Positions 19,971 through 27,863 of a DNA stretch of 27,863 bases are shown piece by piece (the first letter of the stretch is position 1; each line of letters starts with the position of its first letter). Made by a program: the position numbers and the translations under genes. This stretch comes from Coprinopsis marcescibilis. Lineage: Eukaryota > Basidiomycota > Agaricomycetes > Agaricales > Psathyrellaceae. Location of the stretch: the NCBI GenBank assembly GCA_004369085.1, contig ML210439.1, positions 1-27,863 on the forward strand, written 5' to 3'. The notes below the pieces were generated by a model that was not told where the DNA came from, made no database searches, and worked only from the letters and a program-made list of their open reading frames with translations.

Positions 19971-22900
19971 CTACGACAAAGAGTTTGCAACAAGCTCGAG
20001 AATCTCTCTCGCCGACTTGCCCATATTCTTATCATCCTTCGCAATAACCTGCCAAACAGGAGAGTGTCTCGGCTCGGAAGCAACACATTGCGTCCTAACC
20101 AGCTCCTGCTGTTCCTGTTCCCAATATCCCGAATCAGCACGGACATACGAGAACGAAAGACACAAGTCACTCACCGCTTGACCGTACTGCCTCTCAAACT
20201 TTAGCCACCACCCCCAAGTCTCCCCAAGATCGCTATCAGCCCTAACAGCCCTCCCAAACCACTCCCTGGCCTTCTCGACCTTCCTCTCCGCCCAAAACAA
20301 CCTCGCAACACTACAGATAATAATCGGATTATCACTGCTCTTCTTCAACGCATCCACACTCCGACTCTTTCTCTGCGGCCTCGTCTCGCTAAATATCGAC
20401 AAGCTCCAAAGTAGGCCAGAAGTAGGACACTCTTGCAGCGCTCGCGACAGCATGGACTTGGCCTGCGGGGACGAAAGAGGAGCAGGCGACGAGCTCCATC
20501 CAAGCGCAAATCCAAGCGCAGTCAACGGGGTCGTAGCACCACTCGCAGCAGTCGCAGCCCTTTCCTCCACCATCACACTCTCCGCCCAAATAATCTCTTC
20601 TTTCGGATTCGCAAGCCGCGCCTTGTCCAGGATCGCACGACTCTTGATGCTCCGCCCTGCCATCTCTTCCAACCGACTCGCGAGAATCCATAGAGTTGGG
20701 TCCTTGGGACAGGCCTTGATACCAGCCGCGTACGCCGCACGCGCAGCCGAGGTGTTGTTCTGCTGCTGGTAGATCTGACCTTGGATCATATACAACTTTG
20801 GCGCCTTCGGGAACTTGGACAACGCCGTCGAAAGCGTCTCGAGCGCGTTCGAAAACTGCTTCTGCTGTCTCTCGAACACAGCCGACTTCATCCAGATCTA
20901 AAATAAACAGATGAGCAAAAGCGAATTCGAATATATAACCAGGAAAACGCACCCTCTCGGTCCCGGCAACGCTTCTCGCTCTCACCAACAACTCCCTCGC
21001 AGCGCCAAGCTCACCATTCTCCGCCTCAAGTTTAACAGCCGCAAGCCAAATGGCCTCACTCTCCTTGTTCGCCACGAAAGCCCTATCCAAAATCTCTCGC
21101 GCAGCCTCCACCTCCCCGGCATTCCACTTCTCCTTGGCCGCCATGAGCCACAACACCTCCGCTTGCGGACAATGCTGCACCGCCTTCTCCAGAATCGCAT
21201 CCAAACTCTCCCTCGTCCCATGTGCCTTCTCCAGATCAACAGCCTGCCTCCAAAGTGCTCTTCGATCAGGATACACACGGAGCGCATACGCCAATATCGC
21301 CCGGGCAGTCCCAACTTTGCCTCTCGCCTCGCACCCCTCCGCATCCGCCATCCACACCTCCAACGTCTCATCGTCCAACCCCGCCTCATCCGTATTCAAA
21401 TCCATTCCAATAGTAGCCTTAATAATCGCCTCGCATGTCCTCGGGCTCCCCTCCTCCTCACACCTCTCCGCTTCCTTCAGCCACTGCTCCCTCGTCAACA
21501 GCACCTTGTTATTCCTCAGCTCCTTCACACCAATCTCAATCGTCTTATCCACCGCAGCCAGCTCCTTATCCCTCTTCGTCGGATTAAGCTCCTCACCCTC
21601 CTTCACGCGGAACGCTTCCTGCTCCAGCAATCGACCGGCCGCAATCCAGATTTCATGGCTCGTCGGGACACTCTTGCGCGCCTTGTTAAGCACCGCTTTC
21701 GCCTTATCGGGGGTCTCCAGACGGGCGAGGGCGAGCCAGAGTTCGACCGAGGACGGGATGACTTCAACGGCGCGGGCGAGGAGGACGCGGGCGTCGGTAG
21801 CGCTGCTTTCGAGGTTGACAGTTTCCTTCCACAGTCTCACAGAGTTCGGTATATGTTCCAGTGCTACAAAACGGGCGTGTCAATACAACCAAAACGACGT
21901 GGTTAACGAAGGCACAGACCTTTACGGAGAACACGCTTCTTGGCTTTGATGTCATGTTCGAGATCCGCGGCTGCGAGCCAGATCTTCACGCTCTGTCCGA
22001 CATGTTGTACAGCATTGGCGAGGACTACTTTAGCATCTTCGTTCGTCTATAGAAAAGAGTCATAAGCATGGACTAAACCAGGAAAAAGAGAACAGGACGC
22101 ATACGTGTAAACGAGCAGCCTCGAGCCAGATATCTTCGCTCTTCGGACACTTCTCACAACCCTCCCTAATCAAGTGACGAGCCTTTACCATCCTCCCAGC
22201 GTGTTCTTCCAGACATGCCGCAGCGATCCAACCTGGCGCATGCTTGGGATTACTCTTCACCAACGAGTCGAAAAGCATTCGGGCTCTCTTTATGTCGCCA
22301 ATTTCTGCTGACGATTTGTGGGTAGAAGAGAGTGTGTCGAGTGAGGTGAGGTATCCGCGAGGGTCGATAGATGTCGAGGTTCCCGAGGTCGTTGAGGAGA
22401 TACCGGAAGACGAGACCTGGTCGAGTTTGAGGGATAGAATCTTGTCTCGAGCCTGGCCGATTTCAACAAAGTTGGTCATGGTTCCCGAATCGAGCGTACT
22501 TCCAGCTGGTGTTACGAATCCTCCGAGCTAAAAGAGCCCACATTAGATCGAATTAAACGGACACTCCGAGCCAATACCACTCACCGCCTGCTGTGTCGCG
22601 TCCAACGAGCTCTCATACTCTGCTTTACTCCTGTCGCCCACCAACACGCTGTCCGGCACCACATACGCTCTCTCATTCTCCCTCCTCCTCTTCTTCCTCG
22701 TCAAATTGCCCACCTCCGGGATATTGTCCCACTCCTCGTCCGTCACACTCGACAGCCCTCTCTTCAAATCAGAGAACTGCTGCTGGATTTTAGGCCTTTC
22801 AGCCCTATGCTTCGCCAGCTCCTCATTCTCCCTCGTCTCCCTACGTGCACGGCGCCGCGAATCCATAGCCTCGTCAACCTGCTCATATATCCTATCCGCC

Positions 22901-23227
22901 TCCTCGTCGTCCGCTTCGTAGGTCATACCAGCGAATAGCCCATACTCGTTGTCGGGATCTTGGAATTGTTCGGGGTCCACTTCAGCCTCTTCCCCACGTT
23001 TTGCCCGAGCGTCCGCGATCACTTCCTCGCTCGGTCCCTCTCGAGCTGGACCAATATCCGAACGGGTCGTGAATCCAGATGCACTACACACATAACATTA
23101 GCTAGAGACTAACGCAAACGGTTAACAGTATCACATACCCTCGTCCTAAACCTGCGACATACGACGCAGGGGCTGGCATAGACAGGAACGCCAGCCTATT
23201 CTTCTTGTCAATTGCAGACGGTGCCAT
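19971..23227 (-). CDS. prp6: Pre-mRNA splicing factor Prp6/Prp1 (PRPF6)
   Basis: Nuclear U5 snRNP component that bridges U5 to U4/U6 in the tri-snRNP. Seven exons, 23227-23139, 23083-22585, 22527-22105, 22046-21920, 21863-20953, 20897-20175 and 20114-19971, sum to 2916 nt, 971 residues, close to the usual 900-950. The N-terminal PRP1 domain is evident: [71 protein letters not shown] and [16 protein letters not shown]. The rest is a continuous array of HAT/TPR helices (for example [60 protein letters not shown]) ending in [14 protein letters not shown] as in orthologues. The last intron (20174-20115) is 60 nt long with no stop in frame. The gene is divergent from MPDU1 with about 330 bp between start codons. 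Confidence 0.96.
20115..20174 (-). other. Stop-free, in-frame last intron of prp6
   Basis: GTGAGT donor and GGAACAG acceptor enclose 60 nt, a multiple of three, without a stop codon. A duplicated GAACAG places a second possible acceptor 6 nt downstream, which would drop two residues (EQ). Comparison with the known C-terminus of the family (GQA joined to EQQELV) favours removal. Confidence 0.6.
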
Positions 23228-23557
23228 TTTGTTGTCGGCGTCCTAATAGTACGCGAGATTCGAGAAGATAGTTGTTGCGTGAAATATAGTTTATACGCCT
23301 CCCCAACGAGTAAACTCCGGAAACGAAGAAACAGGGGATAAACGGCGTCTACGCCGGTGACAACGACGAGCAAGCCTCGGCGCGACGATGAGCAAAGGGC
23401 CAAATCGAGTCACGTTGCAGGTCTCCCACGGTTTGCACGTGTGCCGGCACTGCCATCGCCAGTCGCTCGGCGCTGCCAACGGAATCGGCGCTCTACGTTG
23501 TCCCCATCGTCCCTCTCCCAAGAGCTCTATTTCCCTTCGATTAATCAACGTCACAGG
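23228..23557. promoter_or_regulatory. Divergent promoter prp6 / MPDU1
   Basis: The start codons of prp6 (minus) and the MPDU1 gene (plus) lie 330 bp apart, so both 5' leaders and promoters must share this stretch. It is GC-rich in the middle and I see no clear TATA box, as expected for housekeeping genes. Confidence 0.6.
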
Positions 23558-24671
23558 ATGACAGCGATAACACGGAACCTCCCTTGGTTTATCAAAGATC
23601 TCGGCGTAGGAATCATTGGACAAGTAGGTCTCCATCCACCAGTTCCTTTCATGCGATTAAACGGTCTTTCAGAAATGCTACACCACTCTTATCGAGGATT
23701 TGAATATCACCGACGTTCCCTGCCTTAAACATGGTGTCTCCAAAGGACTTGGTATTGGAATCGTCGTTGGCGGTTCAATCATGAAGGTCCCACAAATCCT
23801 CCTCAGTACGCCGCGTCTATTCCACCGATACAATCCACACTGACACGTATCCCTAGTTGTAAACGCCAAATCTGCTAGGGGGCTTTCTCTACCCTCCTAT
23901 GTCTTGGAGACACTCTCATACGGCATTACCCTCGCCTACTCCGTGCGGAACCACTTCCCATTCTCGACATACGGAGAAAACTTGTTCCTCTCCCTCCAAA
24001 ACATCCTCATCACCCTCCTTATAATCGCATACACACCACGCAGTGCATTCAAGTACCAAAAGATTACCCTCACCGCAATCTCCACGGTCGCAACGAGCTA
24101 CGCTCTTTCTATCGTCCCCCTCTCCACCCTCACCCTTCTCCAACTGTCCACCCTGCCGCTCAGCCTTCTCTCCAAATTCCCACAAATACGCCAAAACGCG
24201 CGCAGCCAAAGCACCGGCCAACTCTCCGCATTCGCCGTCATCTCCCAGATCGCCGGATGTCTCGCCAGGCTGTTCACCACCGCGCAGGAAGTCAAGGACC
24301 CAGTCGTCGCAGCCGGATTCTTCCTGGCACTCCTCCTCAATCTCGTCCTCGGCTACCAGCTATGGGCCTACTGGGGCCAAGGCGAGAAGCCCCTCACGAA
24401 CACTCACTCAGTCCCCACCAACGCCTATGAGCTCGGCGATTTAAACGGGCGTGGTCTTGGTGGTGGGATCGCGTCAACCACCGCCAAGGCAACCACCTCA
24501 AGCGACATTCGCGAGAGAAGAGCGTCTCCGCCATCGTTTGATGCCCCGGCTGCTCCTGTCCCCAAGAGAGTGGCGAGTCCAATCGGGATTGGACGCGTTG
24601 GAACCCCACCTTTGAGGCAGGGGACACCCAACTCTGCCGGTGCGAGGAAGTGGTCGAGAAAGGTGGATTGA
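23558..24671 (+). CDS. MPDU1: Mannose-P-dolichol utilization defect 1 protein homologue
   Basis: ER membrane protein of the PQ-loop family needed for use of dolichol-phosphate mannose and glucose in N-glycan precursor and GPI anchor synthesis. Exons 23558-23623, 23673-23805 and 23857-24671 give 337 residues. The first PQ loop is visible at KVPQILLIVNAKSARGLS and the second at LSKFPQIRQNARSQSTGQLS, with about seven hydrophobic helices around them (for example NLFLSLQNILITLLIIAY and FFLALLLNLVLGYQLWAYWG). The N-terminal segment ending in DLNITDVPCLKHGVSKGLG matches the family lumenal/N-terminal part. A Ser/Pro/Arg-rich cytosolic tail of about 85 residues (including RERRASPPSFDAPAAP) makes it longer than the animal protein (about 250 residues); such tails are common in fungi. 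Start chosen because it begins a good exon with GTAGGT donor in frame. Confidence 0.93.
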
Positions 24672-24864
24672 TTCGTACGTATACTTGCCCGAGTACCTAA
24701 TTGTGCAATAATATTATATTTATTCCTTGTACATCCTTTGGTTGTTTGCACATTCTGAAAAGGTGGATCCCATTCGCAGTGCCTCCTTGCCTTTTATGAG
24801 CTTTAGAGGCAATGTGATGATGTACTTGGTGGACCCTGATAGGATGGACACGACGACGGCAAGC
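24672..24864. other. 3' flank of the MPDU1 gene
   Basis: AT-rich 3' flank including AATAATATTATATTTATT at about 24706-24723, a plausible polyadenylation region. I see no exon. Confidence 0.4.
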
Positions 24865-25160
24865 GCGGCACATTCGGACTGTTCGGGAAGCGGACCTGGC
24901 CACCGACACTGGCCTCTCTTTGTCTGTCGATCCAACGTTAATATCCGCGGACCTGATGGAACCGACGCTTTTTCGAGTGTGCTCTCCGCGTCTTACCTCC
25001 AGCGCAGATCTCAAAATTAACAAACACGACGTCCGTCATCCCGCCCCATGGTCCGTGCGCATACACTAGCGTATAAAAGACGGGCTTCCTCGACGTCGTT
25101 TCCCCACACAGTCCCTCTATTTTTTCCAATCACTCCTCTGAAACCTACGCTCAACTGAAC
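24865..25160 (+). repeat. Dispersed promoter-like repeat, copy B
   Basis: This segment aligns with the reverse complement of 6325-6619 from GCGGCACATTCGGACTG through ACTAGCGTATAAAAG to CTCAACTGAAC. Relative to copy A it lacks about 8 bases near 24910 and has scattered substitutions and 1-3 base gaps. The two copies lie about 18 kb apart in opposite orientation. No conserved reading frame spans both copies, so the constraint seems to be on the non-coding promoter-like signal, or the duplication is simply recent. Confidence 0.8.
25072..25079 (+). promoter_or_regulatory. TATA box in repeat copy B
   Basis: TATAAAAG embedded in a block identical to copy A, followed about 25 bases on by CCCCACACAGTCCCTCT, a likely start region. 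It points right, into tandem-repeat DNA without a clear gene. Confidence 0.5.
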
Positions 25161-25303
25161 CCCCTGTATCTCGCCGTTCGTCGCACCGTTTGGCGTGCGG
25201 TTTGGTACGAATGGCGACGTTCTCGGAACGTCACTGAATGTATTTTATTTGACCCGAAATGGTGCCAATTTGGCTGAGATTCGATGCCACCTCCCTCGGA
25301 AGC

Positions 25304-25452
25304 GGTCACATGACTACAGGCCTTTCAAGTGGGAGGTGGCTCGACGAACGACACTCTCAGTCGAAGGCTGACAGATGTGGTCACATGACTACATGTGTTT
25401 CGAGTGAAAGGTGGCGACGAATCACACCTCACGTCAAATGAGTGAGAGATAG
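25304..25452 (+). repeat. 75 bp tandem repeat with TCACATGAC
   Basis: Two imperfect units start at 25304 and 25379. Each begins GGTCACATGACTACA, followed by TTTC-AGTG, AGGTGGC and CGACGAA blocks. A third related site, TCACGTGACC, occurs alone at 25491-25500. The shared core is a CANNTG E-box in the TCAC-RTGA context bound by Cbf1-type bHLH factors in other fungi. Confidence 0.7.
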
Positions 25453-25713
25453 CACTCGCCTTGAGCATCCGTCAGTTATGTCAGCTAAAATCACGTGACC
25501 ATTTCCACCAAAAGACTCTCGATTTTTCGTGTTTTTTCGATTTTACGGGCCAACCGCCCACTGCCTGTACTTAATACCAGCCATACATGAATCATCGAAC
25601 ATGACCTGACATTCTACCAAATACAAAAAGGGTAGCCATCAACCCTGCAGGCAAATCGAGGGTCTACAACGCATGACAGAGGTGGCTGCAGTGAATCCCA
25701 CTGGGATGTTAAG

Positions 25714-25818
25714 ATCAGTGGCAGTGAATAAATAAGATCAGATGATCAGACTGGAGGGTGCAATATGCACTGGTTAATGAAATCAGTGGCAGTGAATGAG
25801 TAAGATCAGATGATCAAA
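25714..25818 (+). repeat. 68 bp spaced direct repeat
   Basis: ATCAGTGGCAGTGAATAAAT at 25714 and a close copy at 25782 (ATCAGTGGCAGTGAATGAGT) are each followed by AAGATCAGATGATCA. The 37 bp units differ at only a few positions. Each contains the imperfect palindrome TGATCAGATGATCA-type sequence. Function unknown. Confidence 0.75.
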
Positions 25819-25914
25819 CAATGCACTGTCACGCAACTCTGCACGCAATCAGATCAGGATGTACCTATTTTTAGCTATAGTCCGCTTTAACATGGATCCC
25901 ATCAATACCATCAG

Positions 25915-26490
25915 ATGTTAGAGCTTACAGAGAAGTTTCTCTACATACAGTTCAAAGTTCATCTGCTGCGGCTCCAGCAATCTTTTGCTAGTCATGTTTT
26001 GGCAGACATAAAGCATGATTTGATATATGTGTTGGCAGTATTGTGCCATCTGATTGCCAAAGATTTCAATCAAAAGGTCAACTTTGAGAAAGGTTTTCAG
26101 AAAACTCAACAGTGGATGTTCAACAGTGAGTGGTATTTTATTAGTAAGTTGTATTTTATAAGCAAATTTTCTTCTGCTGAATCATAACACAGGTCTATGA
26201 GAGCTTGGCAAGCAAAAAAACAAATGAAGGGATCCTCACCTCATTCTACGGGTCCTGCTACATGGCGAAGCTGGCTGGGGTTGATCAAAACCCAGTTATA
26301 AAATTCAACAGAATCTGATCCCAGAAAATGCCAGGGGAGCAGCGGTTAATGAAGAGCTTCAGTGTGAGATTGCAATGTACAGGGCCCTTTTCATGGCTTG
26401 CTTCCTTCAGGGGATTAGAGGAATATACCATCTGAAGGATCATTAGATGGAGTGGGAACAGCAGGTGGAGGAGACAGAGAATACCCTGAA
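25915..26490 (+). pseudogene. AT-rich decayed gene, family unknown
   Basis: An open segment from 25915 reads MLELTEKFLYIQFKVHLLRL and so on up to FQKTQQWMFN. It is followed by a possible intron (GTGAGT to ACACAG, about 26128-26191) and further coding-like pieces SLASKKTNEGILTSFYGS, CYMAKLAGVDQNPVIKF, ARGAAVNEELQCEIAMYRAL and FMACFLQGIRGIYHLKDH. These pieces lie in different frames, with stops at about 26320 and 26445, so the gene is broken. It is much more AT-rich than the core genes. It could derive from a transposon-borne or horizontally spread gene, but I recognise no transposase or polymerase motif. Confidence 0.45.
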
Positions 26491-27143
26491 TAAGTTAGTA
26501 TTTGTCATGTTTCTATTGTTATGGAAGCACTATTGTCTGTAAAAATTATTGTTCTATGGTCATATCTTGACACACTCAGGCTGGGAAAGTGCATCAATTG
26601 AGAACACAAACTCACTGAATCCAGGAAGGGTCCAGAACCCATTGGTTGACTTCTGTTATTGGGATTGCGATCTCCTTCAGCTGACCCTATACCACTGGGA
26701 TCGTATAGACCCAATATAGCAACGCTCCATTCACTACAACTGCCCGGATTTCTCCTAAGAATAGCAACTGTGGGATGTATCTCTGGACAAACCAACAAAA
26801 CGGTCCGGTCACTCTAAATTCTGCGGCATTGCTTCCTCTCTATATTGCGTTTTCTTCTTGTAGTTGTTTTTTCAGACGCTCTGTCTTATCCTCTACGCCT
26901 CTCTTTAACTCGGTTTCCAGAAGGTAGCAATGCTCGCCAACTGTGGACCTTTCCCTTTTGACCAGTATCCACATTCCATTCCCAACTTTCATGACTGCAC
27001 AGATCAACTGCTCTCACGTTTCTAGTACAGATATTGCTGGGCAAGTGCATTCTAAGGAATGCGACACTAGCCATGTCATGTGGTACTGCGAAACCTTGAG
27101 CCTGTTGACTGTCAACTCTTCTTTGATCCCATTTCCCACTTCT
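26491..27143. other. Gene-free stretch before the right-edge gene
   Basis: No exon I can support. The reading frame of the next gene stays open upstream to 26943, but no ATG in a good context precedes the Lys-rich region other than one at 26991, so the extra residues are probably leader sequence. Confidence 0.4.
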
Positions 27144-27788
27144 ATGGTCCATAGCAAGAAAGCGCCCATTGCCAAAAAGGCATCTTCAACTGTACCAAAA
27201 GGCAAAATAGGTGCCAAAAGTCCTAGAACGGAGCAAGCAAAAACTGCCAATGCCAAAGCCGGCAAATCGGTGAAAGGTAAAAAGAAAAAAGCTAGTCCAT
27301 CACCAACAGAATCCCTTTCAGATGATGGCCAAGGATCTTTGGAAGAGGAGCACGACTCTCCGCTGGAAGATGACGCTGAAGGTCTTTCAGACGACGAACC
27401 TTTTGCGAAGCCATGTCCGACGTACAGGGAAATATTGGCGAATCCAAAGGATTACAGGAAGATGAGGACCCTGGTGGTGCAAGGCCCTGACAATGCCTTT
27501 GTATTAGAGAAAGGCAGATCGTGAGTCAAATGCATACCGAAATGTTTACGTGTTAAATGTTTTCCAAGGGTTCTAATTGTGGGCGCAGGGCAAGATATCT
27601 ATGATTTGAAAAAGGTCAAGATGCGGAATCTGGAGGACATCTATAAGTATGTTAAAGTCTATGTCATGGACCTGTACAAAGGGTCGGAGAGAGAGAATAA
27701 GGGGAGGTGTTTCGTGGTCGGGAAGAAGTGGAAGAACCCGAGGGATATCTGGGCCCAGTTGAAAGGGCCGAAGATAGAGAAAGGTTAA
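27144..27788 (+). CDS. Charged protein of unknown function (198 residues)
   Basis: Exons 27144-27520 and 27569-27788, with a 48 bp intron (GTGAGT donor, TTCCAAG acceptor), give 198 residues. The first ~90 residues are disordered and charge-segregated: a basic block (HSKKAPIAKKASS, KAGKSVKGKKKKASPSP) followed by an acidic block (SLEEEHDSPLEDDAEGLSDD). The rest looks folded, with PTYREILANPKDYRKMRTLV, GPDNAFVLEKGRS, LEDIYKYVKVYVMDLYKGSE and GRCFVVGKKWKNPRDIWAQL. The basic block suggests nuclear or nucleic-acid contact; I infer no enzyme activity and know no family. An alternative in-frame start at 26991 would add 51 residues. Its place among repeats suggests a lineage-specific or mobile-associated gene. 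Confidence 0.55.
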
Positions 27789-27807
27789 GGGCTCAATTGA
27801 AAAATTG

Positions 27808-27825
27808 TAGAGCGGATCCGCTCTA
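27808..27825. repeat. Perfect 18 bp palindrome
   Basis: TAGAGCGGATCCGCTCTA is its own reverse complement. It lies 20 bp after the stop codon of the preceding gene. TA at both ends resembles a TA target duplication, so it may be an excision footprint or the tip of a palindromic MITE; it could also act as a terminator-like hairpin. Confidence 0.6.
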
Positions 27826-27833
27826 GAATCTCA

Positions 27834-27863
27834 ACTCTCTACTCTCTACTCTCTACTCTCTAC
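27834..27863 (+). repeat. ACTCTCT heptamer microsatellite at the edge
   Basis: Four complete ACTCTCT units run to the last base of the window, so the array probably continues outside. It is a simple satellite, not a telomere repeat of the usual TTAGGG type. Confidence 0.8.

Larger units (their letters stand above)
25161..25910. other. Repeat-rich non-coding stretch
   Basis: The stretch contains two families of short direct repeats, described separately, and no exon I can support. Confidence 0.5.

Noticed and set aside
20911..21906. 331-codon plus-strand frame inside prp6
   Set aside because: It is the antisense shadow of the HAT-repeat exons; its Arg/Leu/Pro/His-rich composition is what reverse reading of helical repeats gives.
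26943..27143. Duplicated leader in front of the right-edge gene (two similar SLLT...IPFPT...M blocks)
   Set aside because: The similarity between 26943-26995 and 27100-27146 is short and weak; it may be chance, and neither start can be preferred on this basis.
1..27863. CRISPR arrays, tRNA and rRNA genes, complete transposons
   Set aside because: No regularly spaced identical repeats of CRISPR type, no cloverleaf with A/B boxes that I could make out, and no transposase, integrase or reverse-transcriptase motifs were seen.

Overview
The window is nuclear DNA of a basidiomycete fungus, most likely an agaricomycete. The genes are dense with 41-85 bp GT-AG introns that carry CTRAY branch sites close to the acceptor. 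The gene set fits this: a group III hybrid histidine kinase with a long HAMP array, Prp6, an MPDU1 homologue, paired 7TM proteins, and a Crinkler-type nuclease-kinase. I rebuilt exon structures by hand. For every full gene model the summed exon length is divisible by three and the frame is open throughout, which is a strong internal check.

Layout. Positions 600-2024 and 3731-5144 (+) are two tandem seven-helix membrane protein genes with identical lengths for exons 1-5; a broken membrane-protein fragment lies between them. Positions 5145-7680 are gene-poor. They hold one copy (A) of a ~295 bp promoter-like dispersed repeat and two candidate tiny genes (6643-6990 +, 7109-7472 -). Positions 7675-9877 (-) are a 701-residue protein with two Crinkler-type headers, a PD-(D/E)XK nuclease-like core and a kinase-like C-terminus. 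Positions 10390-12107 (-) encode a secreted Cys-containing protein of 499 residues.

Positions 12909-18206 (-) are the group III hybrid histidine kinase (Nik1/Os-1 type, 1400 residues, 21 exons), the likely osmosensor and fungicide-response kinase upstream of the HOG pathway. Positions 18301-19970 are mostly non-coding, with one candidate 46-residue gene. Positions 19971-23227 (-) are the tri-snRNP splicing factor Prp6/Prp1. It shares a ~330 bp divergent promoter with the MPDU1 gene at 23558-24671 (+), which acts in dolichol-linked mannose use in the ER.

From 24672 to the right edge the character changes to accessory, repeat-rich DNA. This part holds repeat copy B (inverted relative to A), two families of short tandem repeats, an AT-rich decayed gene, an unrecognised 198-residue charged protein, an 18 bp perfect palindrome and a heptamer microsatellite at the edge. 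The conserved housekeeping genes (nik1, prp6, MPDU1) form a core block flanked by lineage-specific DNA. The most unusual system is the double-header nuclease-kinase. The most unusual non-coding signal is the inverted promoter-like repeat pair.
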